Shown: positions 42,472 to 51,359, counted from the first letter of the stretch. The stretch is DNA of 64,000 bases from Luteolibacter flavescens (GCF_025950085.1 NZ_JAPDDS010000012.1:62001-126000), one strand, 5' to 3'. Translations and numbers: made by a program. Notes: generated by a model not told the origin, from the sequence alone.

Positions 42472-42553
42472 TGGATTTATGGTTGGCGCGAGGGAATCGC
42501 TCGTCGCCCATGCCGACGGTAGATTTTGAAATCGGAGTCGGTCCGTCAGCTAT

Positions 42554-44704
42554 TCAGGGTGCCTTCAAATAGGGTGCAAGAACTTCGAAGATCTCCGGCG
42601 AAGGCTCGACCGGCGATAAAGTAGTCTCGCCGGCCTTTCGCCGCTTCACCAGACCGGCTGCCGCTGCGTTGAAATCGCAGCGCCCATCGCTGAGCAGAAC
42701 GACGGCCGCCCCGTCTTCGTGAACTCGGAGCCTTGCGACGAGCTTTCCGGACTCCGTGTCCCAGAGTCCTGCGTAGCTCTCATAGTCGTCCAATATACCC
42801 AATCCGGAATCTATCCAGACGCCGCGACCATTTGGCGTGAAGCCCTTCCATCTGGCCGTGGACTTTCCGAAATCCGCGACCGTTCTCGGGAGTTCGATGC
42901 AAGGTTTTTCGGGATCCAAGGGGATCAATACCGGATTCTTAAAGTCATTGCAGAGGGCTAGCAGCGACTTTCCGGAAGGCACGAGATAGATACTATTAAT
43001 ATCTCTCGGTAGTCCGTCCCTCAGCTTGGTGCTCTTGCCGGAGCGAGCATCGACGCGATGAAGCGATGCCGGGTGGGAAATCATCAGGAAGGTGTCGGCG
43101 TCTTCCGCAACTGCCCAGAGGGCGTCTTCCGATAGGCGCTCCGAGTCGTGCAAGACCCGGCACTTTCCTTCTGGCGTGATCTCGGAGATCCGGTAACGCG
43201 ATTTCTCATAGCCGGCGTCGAAGTGCATGATGAGTGGCTTCACCGGATGAAACGTAGGGAGTTCCTCTTCGTCGGTGAAGGAATCAAGAATCTCACCGTC
43301 TGAACGAATTACTTCCATTTGCATGTTCCCGGACCTTGCACCCGGAGCGTTTCGCACGATGAAGTCGCCGCACTTCCAAAAGACTTCGAAACTCTCGTCC
43401 ACTGCCCTCGCAGGACGTTGGCCAGCCCTGAGAAAAAAACCGTCGTTCTTCGTGCTCGCCATCATCCCGCCATCCGGAAACGCGATCACCTCCGTGACCT
43501 CAGCTTGCAGTTCGCCCTGCACTTTTCCTTGCAAGCCGTGCTCCATGGTAATCCCGTGGATGGCACCGGACTTGGAGCCATACAGCGCCGTCTTCCCGTC
43601 CGGATGAATGCTTGAAAGCGCGCGACTCAGGGGAACATCCGGGAATTCGCGAAGTTTCCATGAGTCCGCATTCTCCGGGTTCCCCTCGTAGCAAAACCAA
43701 CCTTTATCGGTAGCCGCGGCAATGAGACGCCCGGATCGATCCGTATCAAGTTTGGTGATGGTAACGCCGCGGGGAAAGGAGATCGAGAGCGCTTTAGTCT
43801 CGGAAGGCTTCGACGGATCGATAGCCTCCACTGTCTTCCGGCCGCTGCCCTTGTCCGTTTTGATCGACAGTAATTTCCCCGAGTCTCCGAACCATGACGT
43901 CGAGATGCGTTCCACTGATGACGGGTGAACCTCGAAGGTCTGGCGTCCGTCTGTGGAAAAGGTCCGCAGCCAAGGCTGATCACGGCTTTCAAATATCGTG
44001 AGGAATCGCGTCCCGCTTCGATCCGATTTGCCGGAGGCAAAGCCATTGACAACAGTGTGCCGCGCTAGTTCCGGATTCCTTGTAATACTCTCAGGACCCA
44101 TGATGGGCTTCCTGGGATAATTCAGATCAATGCGTTGGGTGACCTCGTTGCTCTCCGGATCGAAAAGGATCAACCCTGTCTTCCTGCACACGATCGTCAG
44201 CTTGCCGGAGTCGGTCAGGGAAATCGTGCCGATTTCCGCCTCACCCAGTTGAACTTTGGACAGCTCTTTTCCATCCTCAAGTGATCGCTGCCAAAGCGTG
44301 TCCCCCTCGCCGAGGAAGATCTTGCGCCGGGTAGAATCGACGGCTACGGCGGAAAGCCGCGAAGATTCACTGGAGGACCAGATGACACGTCGGTTCAGCC
44401 AGTCCCAAACCACGACTCCACTAGCGCACCAGTAGCTCACGTAGCGATTGTCGGAACTGAATGCCAGATCCATCAAAATGTGGCTGGGTTGACCTTCCAA
44501 GGTTTCGAGCAAGGCCCCTGATGCCGTGTCCCACACTGCCAGTTCACCTAAGAACTGCTGCGTGGCCGCGAAGCGCCCGTCGTCCGACAGGGCCACAGCA
44601 TTGGTCAGGCCCAGCCGGGTTTCTTGGATGACGATGTCGTTCGCCGCGAGCTCTTGCACCGGCGAGAACATGATGATTGAGGCAACGATCCAGAACTTGT
44701 GCAT
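42554..44704 (-). CDS. Secreted WD40-like repeat protein
   Basis: The 716-residue product has a signal peptide (MHKFWIVASIIMFSPVQELAA). It consists of WD40-like blades, for example LTNAVALSDDGRFAATQQFLGELAVWDTASGALLETLEG, HILMDLAFSSDNRYVSYWCASGVVVWDW and, near the end, YESYAGLWDTESGKLVARLRVHEDGAAVVLLSDGRCDFN. The blades in the middle are divergent. The protein is likely an exported beta-propeller of unknown partner. It starts three bases after the stop of hemL on the same strand, so both are probably on one mRNA, though no functional link is evident. Codon use is less GC-biased than in hemL. Confidence 0.8.
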   Translation of the reverse strand: MHKFWIVASIIMFSPVQELAANDIVIQETRLGLTNAVALSDDGRFAATQQFLGELAVWDTASGALLETLEGQPSHILMDLAFSSDNRYVSYWCASGVVVWDWLNRRVIWSSSESSRLSAVAVDSTRRKIFLGEGDTLWQRSLEDGKELSKVQLGEAEIGTISLTDSGKLTIVCRKTGLILFDPESNEVTQRIDLNYPRKPIMGPESITRNPELARHTVVNGFASGKSDRSGTRFLTIFESRDQPWLRTFSTDGRQTFEVHPSSVERISTSWFGDSGKLLSIKTDKGSGRKTVEAIDPSKPSETKALSISFPRGVTITKLDTDRSGRLIAAATDKGWFCYEGNPENADSWKLREFPDVPLSRALSSIHPDGKTALYGSKSGAIHGITMEHGLQGKVQGELQAEVTEVIAFPDGGMMASTKNDGFFLRAGQRPARAVDESFEVFWKCGDFIVRNAPGARSGNMQMEVIRSDGEILDSFTDEEELPTFHPVKPLIMHFDAGYEKSRYRISEITPEGKCRVLHDSERLSEDALWAVAEDADTFLMISHPASLHRVDARSGKSTKLRDGLPRDINSIYLVPSGKSLLALCNDFKNPVLIPLDPEKPCIELPRTVADFGKSTARWKGFTPNGRGVWIDSGLGILDDYESYAGLWDTESGKLVARLRVHEDGAAVVLLSDGRCDFNAAAAGLVKRRKAGETTLSPVEPSPEIFEVLAPYLKAP

Positions 44705-44707
44705 GGC

Positions 44708-46009
44708 TTAGATAGTAGAGAGCACCTCGTCGAAGACCGTGAGCGTGTCGTCCAGATCTGCCTCGGTGTGGGCGAGGCTGAGGAAGCCGGTTTCGTAGGG
44801 GCTGGGGGCGAGGTAGATGCCCTTGTCGAGGCAGCCCCAGAAGAACTTCTTAAACAGCTCCAGGTCCTGCTTTATCACGTCGTCCACGTTCACGATCTCG
44901 CGGTCGGTGAAGTAGAGACAGAACATCGAGCCGGTTCGATTGAACCGGTAGGGCAGTCCCTTACCATCGAGCAGGGAGCGCAGGCCGCTCTCGAAGTGCG
45001 CGCCGAGTTGTTCCAGGCGAGTGAAGCCATTCGGTGCACCTTCGCCGCCCGTTCCCGCGAGCTGCTTGAGCTGCGCGAGGCCGGCGGCCATGGCGAGCGG
45101 ATTCCCGGAAAGCGTGCCTGCCTGATAGACCGGGCCGATGGGCGCGAGCATGTCCATGACATCGGCACGGCCGCCGAAGGCACCCACGGGCAAGCCGCCG
45201 CCGATCACCTTGCCGAAGCAGCTCAGGTCCGGCGTGAGATTCTCGATGCCCTGCACGCCCGCCTTGCCGAGGCGGAAGCCGGTCATCACCTCGTCGAAGA
45301 TGAGCAGCGCGCCATGCTTCTTCGTGATTGAGGAGAGAAGGTCGAGGTATCCGGGCCGCGGGAAAACGAGGCCGGCATTCGCGGGATACGACTCCACGAT
45401 GATGGCGGCGATTTGCTCACCCTGCTCCGCGAAAAGCTTCTCCAAAGCCTCCACGTCATTGTAGGGCAGCACGATGGTCTTTTCGGCGAAGGACTTCGGC
45501 ACGCCCGCCGAGTCAGGCTCGCCGTGGGTCAGCGCACCGGAACCGGCTGCCACGAGCAGCGAATCGCTGTGGCCGTGGTAACAGCCGTCGAATTTCACGA
45601 TGTAGTCCCGCTTCGTGAAGCCGCGTGCGAGGCGGATGGCGGACATTGTGGCCTCGGTGCCGGAGGAGCACATGCGGACCTTCTCCACGGAGGGCACCCA
45701 GTCGGTGATGGTGCGGGCCATCTCCACCTCGTAGGGATTCGGGATGCCGAAGGAGATGCCGTCCTTGGCGACCTCGTGAATCGTGTTCGTGATCACGGCC
45801 GGGGCGTGGCCGAGGATATTCGGGCCCCAGGAGCCGATGTAGTCGATGTAGGTCTTGCCATCCACGTCCTCGATCCGGCTGCCCTTGGCGCGGCGGACGA
45901 AGAAGGGCTCGCCGCCGACATTGCGGAAGGCGCGGACGGGGGAATTCACACCGCCCGGGATCTTCTCCTTGGCGGCGGCGAAAAGTTTCTGGGAAAGCGG
46001 ACCGGTCAC
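44708..46009 (-). CDS. hemL: Glutamate-1-semialdehyde 2,1-aminomutase
   Basis: HemL converts glutamate-1-semialdehyde to 5-aminolevulinate, the tRNA-dependent C5 entry to haem. The 433-residue product matches the family throughout: AAKEKIPGGVNSPVRAF, YIDYIGSWGPNILGHAPAVI, the PLP phosphate-binding SSGTEATMSAIRLARG, DEVMTGFRLG with the PLP aspartate, and the Schiff-base lysine in CFGKVIGGGLPVGAFGG (about residue 266). Length and both ends are normal. It lies 57 bases downstream of the dienelactone-hydrolase-like gene and directly upstream of the WD40-like gene. Confidence 0.97.
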   Translation of the reverse strand: MTGPLSQKLFAAAKEKIPGGVNSPVRAFRNVGGEPFFVRRAKGSRIEDVDGKTYIDYIGSWGPNILGHAPAVITNTIHEVAKDGISFGIPNPYEVEMARTITDWVPSVEKVRMCSSGTEATMSAIRLARGFTKRDYIVKFDGCYHGHSDSLLVAAGSGALTHGEPDSAGVPKSFAEKTIVLPYNDVEALEKLFAEQGEQIAAIIVESYPANAGLVFPRPGYLDLLSSITKKHGALLIFDEVMTGFRLGKAGVQGIENLTPDLSCFGKVIGGGLPVGAFGGRADVMDMLAPIGPVYQAGTLSGNPLAMAAGLAQLKQLAGTGGEGAPNGFTRLEQLGAHFESGLRSLLDGKGLPYRFNRTGSMFCLYFTDREIVNVDDVIKQDLELFKKFFWGCLDKGIYLAPSPYETGFLSLAHTEADLDDTLTVFDEVLSTI

Positions 46010-46066
46010 GGGGGGAGGGTGAACGGGGAAGCCGGGTTCGCCAAGGATTCGATGGCGCTCCCAGGT

Positions 46067-46963
46067 TCAGCCGCCGGTGAGCTGCTTTTTGAAAAACTCC
46101 ACCGTCCGTTCCCACGCCAGCTTCGCGGCGGCCTCGTCGTAGCGCGGTGTGGTGTCGTTGTGGAAGCCGTGGTTCACGCCGGGGTAGATGTGGGCCTCGT
46201 ATTTCACGCCCGCCTTCTTCAGCGCCTCTTCCCAGGCGGGCCATCCAGCATTTACTCGCTCGTCGTGCTCGGCGAATTGCAGGAGCAGGGCACCCTTGAT
46301 CTTCGTGGCGTCCTCGGCGGGAGGCTGGCCGCCGTAGAAGGGCACCGCGGCTTTCACCAGATCCGGCAGCTTCACTGCCAGCGTGTTTGCCATGCCGCCG
46401 CCGAAGCAGAAGCCGACCACCCCGATCTTCCCGTCGCAGGCGGGGTGCGCGGCCATCCACTTGGTAGCGGCGATGAAATCCTGCTCCATCTGGCCCTTGT
46501 CGCGCTGGGCCTGGAGGTTCCGGCCCTCGTCGTCATTCCCGGGATAGCCGCCCAGCGGGGTGAGGGCATCCGGGGCGAAGGCGGCGAATCCGGCCACCGC
46601 GAGCCGCCGGGTGACGTCCTCGATGTAGGGATTCAGCCCGCGATTTTCATGCACCACGAGGATGAAGGGCAGCTTTCCCTCCACCTTCGCCGGGCGGGCG
46701 TAGTAGCCGCGCATTTTCCCGCCGCCCTGGGGCGAGTCATAGGTCTCGTAGGAAACGGTGATCCGTTCGTCGTCCTTCTCGACCTGGGCGGCGAGCGCAT
46801 ACTGCGGGCTCAGGGCGGCTAGCAGACCAGCAGCGGTCAGCCCGCCGACCGCGAATTGCGAGGCTCGCTCCAGGAATCCCCGCCGACCGACCTGCCCGTG
46901 CACGTATTCGTCGTAGAGATTCAGCAGCTCCTGCGGGAAGTCCTTCGCGGTTTTTCGGTCCAT
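46067..46963 (-). CDS. Dienelactone-hydrolase-family protein with Tat signal
   Basis: The 298-residue product is an alpha/beta hydrolase of the dienelactone hydrolase family. The nucleophile motif is [10 protein letters not shown] with an active-site cysteine, the acid lies in FAEHDERVN and the histidine in GVNHGFHND. The N-terminus has a twin-arginine motif, [16 protein letters not shown] (RR at residues 27-28), followed by a hydrophobic stretch, so export by the Tat pathway is likely. Substrates of such exported members are mostly unknown. The start at 46963 is used; the frame is open further upstream. It diverges from the BamE-like gene at 47109. Confidence 0.88.
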   Translation of the reverse strand: MDRKTAKDFPQELLNLYDEYVHGQVGRRGFLERASQFAVGGLTAAGLLAALSPQYALAAQVEKDDERITVSYETYDSPQGGGKMRGYYARPAKVEGKLPFILVVHENRGLNPYIEDVTRRLAVAGFAAFAPDALTPLGGYPGNDDEGRNLQAQRDKGQMEQDFIAATKWMAAHPACDGKIGVVGFCFGGGMANTLAVKLPDLVKAAVPFYGGQPPAEDATKIKGALLLQFAEHDERVNAGWPAWEEALKKAGVKYEAHIYPGVNHGFHNDTTPRYDEAAAKLAWERTVEFFKKQLTGG

Positions 46964-47108
46964 TCCGATGGAAGGGACCACGTTCGCGGGAAGTTGCGAG
47001 CGATCTCTGTCCGTGGCGGGTGAAATATTTCGTGAATACCCGCATGGCATTCTGCGTCGGAGAAAACGCGGAATTTCCTTTCCGCCTCAGACACGCTATC
47101 TTGATCCC

Positions 47109-47828
47109 ATGAAAGCCGCCCTGGTTTCCACGCTTCTGTTGTCGCTGCTCCTTCCCGTCTCGGCCCAAGTGAAACGAGTGGAGCGGAAATCCCTCATCGA
47201 CCGCGATCCGGACGTGGTCCACCTCACCTCGCTGGCCAAGGACCCGGTGGAGCTGAAGGTGATCAAGGAGGCCACCGTCTTTTCCGACAAAAACGGCAAG
47301 AGCAAGCTGGGCATCCTCCGCTCGGATCAGACCGTGATCCTCGAGGCCATGACCGAAAAGGCCTACAAGGTGCGCGGTCAGGGGGAAAAGAACGGAATTT
47401 CCGGTTGGGTGGGCCCGCACGCCTTCTCCTCGAAGGACCCGAATTTCGTCGAGAATCTCAAGAAGCTCCACGCTCGCCAGGTGGAGGTGCAGGCACTCAT
47501 CGAGGAAAAGGAGCTCGCCATCGGCATGACACCGGAAGAGGTCACACAATCCCGTGGCAAGCCCACGAAGACCTCCGTGAAGCGCACCGAAAAGGGCCAG
47601 ACCGGGAAGTGGGAATACATTGATTTCGAGCAAGTCCAGCACTTCACCTACTCGCGCGACCCCTACACCGGGCAGACCTACCGCCAGCTCTCCCATGTGA
47701 CGCAGGAGGAGAAGGAAAAGACCGTCGTGGAATTCGAAAACGGCGTGGTGAGTTCCCTCGAAGAGAGCGAGCAGCGCCGCCGGGCACCGGTGAAGATCGT
47801 CGTGCCGCCGCTCGTCTTTGCGTGGTGA
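47109..47828 (+). CDS. Exported protein with SH3-like and BamE/SmpA-like regions
   Basis: The 239-residue product begins with a signal peptide (MKAALVSTLLLSLLLPVSAQ). Residues of about 50-110 resemble a bacterial SH3 module (VFSDKNGKSKLGILRSDQTVILEAM...GISGWVGPHAF). Residues of about 135-220 have the SmpA/OmlA/BamE-like pattern IGMTPEEVTQSRGKPTKTS...WEYIDFEQ...VVEFENGVVSSLEE, but there is no lipobox cysteine. A periplasmic envelope role is plausible. The ATG at 47109 is fixed by the signal peptide. Confidence 0.7.
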   Translation: MKAALVSTLLLSLLLPVSAQVKRVERKSLIDRDPDVVHLTSLAKDPVELKVIKEATVFSDKNGKSKLGILRSDQTVILEAMTEKAYKVRGQGEKNGISGWVGPHAFSSKDPNFVENLKKLHARQVEVQALIEEKELAIGMTPEEVTQSRGKPTKTSVKRTEKGQTGKWEYIDFEQVQHFTYSRDPYTGQTYRQLSHVTQEEKEKTVVEFENGVVSSLEESEQRRRAPVKIVVPPLVFAW

Positions 47829-47912
47829 GCGGGACCGTGAGGGTGGATTTCTGCGGATATTCGCGGGAATGCCGGATTTCGGGTTGAATCCGGGGCCGGA
47901 CGTGTTGCCTTT

Positions 47913-47943
47913 CAGGGGCGGCAAGTCGCGCCTCGCGCCCCTG
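47913..47943. repeat. 8-bp inverted repeat upstream of a pseudopilin gene
   Basis: CAGGGGCG (47913-47920) and CGCCCCTG (47936-47943) are perfect complements around a 15-base loop, between the BamE-like gene and the pseudopilin gene. There is no T-run. It could end the upstream transcript or act as a regulatory dyad. Confidence 0.35.
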
Positions 47944-47975
47944 TCGGCTAGATTTCTCCCGAAGATCCCATTCAC

Positions 47976-48623
47976 ATGAAAAAACCAACATTCGGAAAAA
48001 GGGCAGCAGGCTTCACCCTGGTGGAGCTGATGGTCTGCGTCGTGATCGTCATTTCGCTGGCCGCTCTGGTCTTCGGCCTGACCAGAAACGCCATGGCAAA
48101 GGGCAACCTGTCCGCCTCCATGACCCGCGTCCGCGACCTCGGCGTGCGTGTCCAAGCCTACGCGCAGGACAATGCCGGCATCCTGCCGGTCTGGAAGGAC
48201 CAGTCGCAGGACCTCTACTGGTGGGGCGCGCTGATCAAGGACCCGCGCAACCCCACCGAGCTGGACATCTTCCGCAGCGATGCGCACAAGCAATTCGACA
48301 ACAATCCGTCGAATCCGAACCTCTCCTACGGCTGGAATGCCCGCGTGATGGGTCGCTCCGAGTCCTCCGAGGGTGACGACGGTCCGAAGCGCCTGGCGAA
48401 CTTCAAGGACGCTGCCCGCGCCTTGGTGCTGGCCGACGGGCCGGCCCGCAATCCGAACGCCCTGCTCGACGAGAGCAGCCTGCCTGACCCGGAGCGCTAC
48501 GATGGCAAGGCCGCCGGCCTGATGTTGGATGGCTCCGCCATCCAGCTCACCATCGAGAATGACTTCAAGGGCCAGTCCGTCTGGTTCATGACGGAGGAAG
48601 AGCGCGAGGCGCAGGGCAAGTAA
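47976..48623 (+). CDS. Type II secretion/type IV pilin-like protein (pseudopilin)
   Basis: The 215-residue product has a prepilin leader: a basic N-terminus, then GFTLVELMVCVVIVISLAAL with cleavage after glycine and Glu at mature position 5. The C-terminal domain (VQAYAQDNAGILPVWKDQSQDLYWWGALI, later YGWNARVMG and LDGSAIQL) resembles the secreted pilin-like proteins common in Verrucomicrobia and Lentisphaerae with H-X9-DG tails, but the DG(SA) part is short. It could be a minor pseudopilin for the machine encoded at 13.6-18.9 kb. A strong terminator follows. Confidence 0.85.
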   Translation: MKKPTFGKRAAGFTLVELMVCVVIVISLAALVFGLTRNAMAKGNLSASMTRVRDLGVRVQAYAQDNAGILPVWKDQSQDLYWWGALIKDPRNPTELDIFRSDAHKQFDNNPSNPNLSYGWNARVMGRSESSEGDDGPKRLANFKDAARALVLADGPARNPNALLDESSLPDPERYDGKAAGLMLDGSAIQLTIENDFKGQSVWFMTEEEREAQGK

Positions 48624-48652
48624 TCGCCCCACCGATCCCATCCAATCAATCT

Positions 48653-48686
48653 GCCGGAGCCGGTCTCGTACCGACTCCGGCTTTTT
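48653..48686 (+). terminator. Rho-independent terminator after the second pseudopilin gene
   Basis: GCCGGAGCCGGT and ACCGACTCCGGC form a 12-bp stem with one mismatch around CTCGT, followed by five T residues. Confidence 0.85.
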
Positions 48687-48701
48687 GTTGCCCGCAGGTG
48701 A

Positions 48702-49256
48702 TCACTTCTTCCGCTTGGAGGACGCGCTCATGATCTCGGTCCACTCGCCATCCTCGCCCTGGATGTGGCTGGTGAAGGTTTTGGTGTCCTTGTCCTTCAC
48801 CACGATGACTTCCTTGAAGTTGCAGATCTTACCGCCCTGCATCGGGCACGGGCCACGGCTTTCCAGAGTCAGGGTATTGGTCGCCTCGTCCAGCGTGCCG
48901 GTGTATTGCCACATGGTGCTGGTCATGGAATCGACCCAGGTGCCGACGAATTTTTCCTTCGCCGGGTCGTAGCCGATGGTGAGGACGCTGGAGAAGATTG
49001 AGCCCATCATCTCGCCCTGGCCCTCCGAGACGATCCAGAAGCCGCCCAGCAGGCGGGCCTTCTCGGTGCTCTTTCCTTCCATGGGCGGCTTGCCGGGCTC
49101 GATCACGCATTTCATGGAGGACTCCCACTCGCCTGCGAGTTGGGCCAGCCATTCGTGCTGCTTCACCGGCTTCGGCATTTCCGGCGGTGCCTCCTGGGCA
49201 CGGACGGAGATGGGCAGGAGAAGGAGTGCGGATGCAATCAAGGTCGTGAGTTTCAT
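48702..49256 (-). CDS. DUF1579-family exported protein
   Basis: The 184-residue product has a signal peptide (MKLTTLIASALLLLPISVRAQ). The body follows the DUF1579 pattern: HEWLAQLAGEWESSMKC, EKARLLGGFWIVSEGQGEMMG, LTIGYDPAKEKFVGTWVDSMTSTMWQYTG and TLTLESRGPCPM. The fold is a lipocalin-like beta-barrel of unknown ligand. The ATG at 49256 is fixed by the signal peptide; the longer open frame upstream is antisense to nothing recognisable and not coding-like. Confidence 0.8.
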   Translation of the reverse strand: MKLTTLIASALLLLPISVRAQEAPPEMPKPVKQHEWLAQLAGEWESSMKCVIEPGKPPMEGKSTEKARLLGGFWIVSEGQGEMMGSIFSSVLTIGYDPAKEKFVGTWVDSMTSTMWQYTGTLDEATNTLTLESRGPCPMQGGKICNFKEVIVVKDKDTKTFTSHIQGEDGEWTEIMSASSKRKK

Positions 49257-49322
49257 GGTAGATATCGATTGGTTCACCAGGACAACGAATGGACTCCCGC
49301 CAAAAGGACAGGGCAAGCGACG

Positions 49323-49348
49323 AAAAGGCCCGGCAACCGCAGCGGGCC
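49323..49348 (-). terminator. Terminator for the thioredoxin-like/SHD1 gene
   Basis: On the minus strand GGCCCG and CGGGCC pair around a 10-base loop and are followed by TTTTCG. It lies about 40 bases past the stop at 49388. Confidence 0.55.
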
Positions 49349-49387
49349 GTCCGGGCTGGATGATATGAAGTGACGCGAGAGGGAGGA

Positions 49388-50047
49388 TCAGCGGGCGTCC
49401 TCGATCTCCTCGCGGCTTTCCTTGGAGAGCTTGTCGAGCGCGTATTCCACGGTCTTCCCGTTCTCCAGCTTGAAGGTCGCCTTCGTGTCGGTGGAGGAGA
49501 CCAGCTCGGCCTTGATCTTCTTGCCCTCGGCATTCGTCCACTCGCGCATGCCGCTGGATTTGTCCGCGTCTTTGGTTTCGGCTGCCTTGGCCGGGACACT
49601 GGCGGCGGCCTTTTCGACCTCGGCGTCGAGGTTCTTGAAGGCCTTCCGGCTGTCCTCGCCGATCTGCTTGTAGCACATGCCGCCGAGGATCTTGTTGTCG
49701 GCTTCCGAGGAGAAGACGGTCACGATCGGGATGACGTTGCCCTTGGTCTTGTAGGTCTCGTAGGTGGCCTGCTTGATGTTTCCGGGCAGCTTGTCCTTCC
49801 GGGCCTCGTCCTCGATCACGAGGATGTAGTCCGAGCGCATCTGCTTGAAGATCGCCTCATTCCCGGACTGGCACATCGGGCAGGTGGACTCGGTGTCGGT
49901 GACGACCACGGCAATCGGCTTGCCGGTTTCCTTCGATTTCGCCCGGGCCGCCTCATAGTCGGCACCGGTGAATGAACCGCGAGGGGCTTCCGCCGCGAAG
50001 GCGGCACCGGCGAGAAGCGTGAAGAGGAGGAATGCTTTTGTCTTCAT
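49388..50047 (-). CDS. Exported thioredoxin-like protein with C-terminal SHD1 domain
   Basis: The 219-residue product has a signal peptide (MKTKAFLLFTLLAGAAFAAEAP). Residues of about 28-130 look like a thioredoxin-fold module (GADYEAARAKSKETGKPIAVVVTDTESTCPMCQ with CPMC at 56-59, and NVIPIVTVFSS). After a linker, residues of about 168-215 form an SHD1-like (SLA1 homology 1) domain, REWTNAEGKKIKAELVS...ATFKLENGKTVEYALDKLSKESRE. SHD1 domains are common in exported proteins of Planctomycetes and Verrucomicrobia. A periplasmic redox or adaptor function is plausible. Confidence 0.78.
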   Translation of the reverse strand: MKTKAFLLFTLLAGAAFAAEAPRGSFTGADYEAARAKSKETGKPIAVVVTDTESTCPMCQSGNEAIFKQMRSDYILVIEDEARKDKLPGNIKQATYETYKTKGNVIPIVTVFSSEADNKILGGMCYKQIGEDSRKAFKNLDAEVEKAAASVPAKAAETKDADKSSGMREWTNAEGKKIKAELVSSTDTKATFKLENGKTVEYALDKLSKESREEIEDAR

Positions 50048-50223
50048 GTCGTGCAGAATGATATGTTTGAAAACAACGGCGTGTTACGTGAATCGATGAT
50101 GATTTCTTCGTGAAATCTCGAAAAATCCGGCGATTTCTTTCAGGGGCGTGAAAACCTGCCGGTCGAGTCTGGCCAATGCGAAATGTTGTTGAATGCCGAG
50201 CCCTCACATGTTCACAGCATGAC

Positions 50224-50685
50224 ATGAGTTGGCGATGCAAGGAGTGCGGGGCGCTGAATGACGATCTCCACCCGAAGTGCTGGAAATGCGGGAGCGGCGG
50301 GATTTACCAAGCCGGGCAAGCGGCTGCCGCGAAGAACGGCAAGATCATCCACTGCTCGACGACCGTGGGGATTCCCGGCCGTGAGGTCGCATCGTCCCTA
50401 GGCGTGGTCTTCGGGGAAATGGTCCTCGGGACAAGCGTCTTCCGGGACCTGCTGGCCGGTCTTCAGGATCTCGTCGGAGCCAGATCCGGCACCTATGAGA
50501 ACAAGCTGAAGGAGGGCAGGGACATCGCATTCCGGGAACTCATGCGCGAGGCGGAATCCCTCGGCGCAGACGCCGTGATCGGCATCGACGTGGACTACGA
50601 GACCGTCGCCCAGACGATGCTCATGATCTGCGTCTCCGGAACCGCCGTCACCTTGAAGCCTGAGCCGACGGCTGAGAAAATGTGA
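50224..50685 (+). CDS. YbjQ-family protein with N-terminal zinc finger
   Basis: The 153-residue product begins with a small zinc finger, WRCKECGALNDDLHPKCWKCG, with cysteines at residues 5, 8, 19 and 22 in the C-x2-C-x10-C-x2-C (RanBP2-like) spacing. The rest is a YbjQ/DUF74 domain (IIHCSTTVGIPGREVASSLGVVFGEMVLGT, then ALREL-type RDIAFRELMREAESLGADAVIGIDVDYETV). YbjQ proteins form pentamers of unknown function, annotated as heavy-metal-binding. The ATG at 50224 gives the finger at the very N-terminus; the frame is open 16 codons upstream. Confidence 0.8.
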   Translation: MSWRCKECGALNDDLHPKCWKCGSGGIYQAGQAAAAKNGKIIHCSTTVGIPGREVASSLGVVFGEMVLGTSVFRDLLAGLQDLVGARSGTYENKLKEGRDIAFRELMREAESLGADAVIGIDVDYETVAQTMLMICVSGTAVTLKPEPTAEKM

Positions 50686-50699
50686 TCGGTATTCTCGAT

Positions 50700-50724
50700 C
50701 CGGCAGGCCTTAGATAGCTGCCGG
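50700..50724. terminator. Inverted repeat between convergent genes, possible bidirectional terminator
   Basis: CCGGCAG (50700-50706) and CTGCCGG (50718-50724) pair perfectly around an 11-base loop between the ends of the YbjQ and Nudix genes. No clear T-run follows on either side. Confidence 0.4.
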
Positions 50725-50741
50725 GTCTTGAAATCGCTGCC

Positions 50742-51359
50742 TTACAAGTTCCCCACGTTCTCGATCACGAATTTCGACCAGCTTTCGAGATTCGGGAGCA
50801 GCGGGCCTTGGAGTTCGGCGAGTTCGCTGAAGCAAAGATTCGATAGCGCGTCCTCGCGAGCGGCGACGCGGGTGCTGTCGAGGTCGATCACGTGGACGAT
50901 GCCGAGGTGGACGCGGCCCACGTCGTTGCTGTCGTCATTGATGAGCGCGGCGATGCGGTTGGTGTGGGCGGTCTCGAAGATGAGTTCTTCATTCAGCTCG
51001 CGCTCGACGGCGGCGAAGTAGGCGTCGCGACCGGTGCGGCCGCCGCCGGTGTCCACCGGGTTGATGTGGCCGCCCACGCCCACGGAGAGCTTCGAGTGCA
51101 GGCGATCCTCGCCGCCGGACTTTCCGCGGGTGTAGTTCAGGATCGAGGTGCCGCAGCGGATCAGGCAATACGGGATGAGCTGCTTGTGCGTCGGGTCCTC
51201 CTCGGCCTCGGCACGATCCATGAAAAGGTGATTCTCCGGGTCGAGCAGCTTTTCCAGCGCCTCCTCCAGCCCGTGCGTGCGGATGCCATGGAAGGTGCCG
51301 ATGGCATCAAAGAGAGGGCGGGGGACCACGAGGACTTGCTCACCGGCGTATTTCGACAT
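50742..51359 (-). CDS. Nudix-type predicted phosphoesterase
   Basis: The 205-residue product resembles the predicted phosphoesterase branch of the Nudix superfamily: VLVVPRPLFDAIGTFHGI near the N-terminus, YCLIRCGTSILNYTRGKSGGEDRLHSKLSVGVGGHINP, then the Nudix-box remnant AAVERELNEELIFE. The family acts on nucleoside-diphosphate-linked compounds; the substrate is unknown. The ATG at 51359 is used; a longer frame begins at 51395. It lies downstream of prfA on the same strand, 75 bases after it. Confidence 0.8.
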   Translation of the reverse strand: MSKYAGEQVLVVPRPLFDAIGTFHGIRTHGLEEALEKLLDPENHLFMDRAEAEEDPTHKQLIPYCLIRCGTSILNYTRGKSGGEDRLHSKLSVGVGGHINPVDTGGGRTGRDAYFAAVERELNEELIFETAHTNRIAALINDDSNDVGRVHLGIVHVIDLDSTRVAAREDALSNLCFSELAELQGPLLPNLESWSKFVIENVGNL

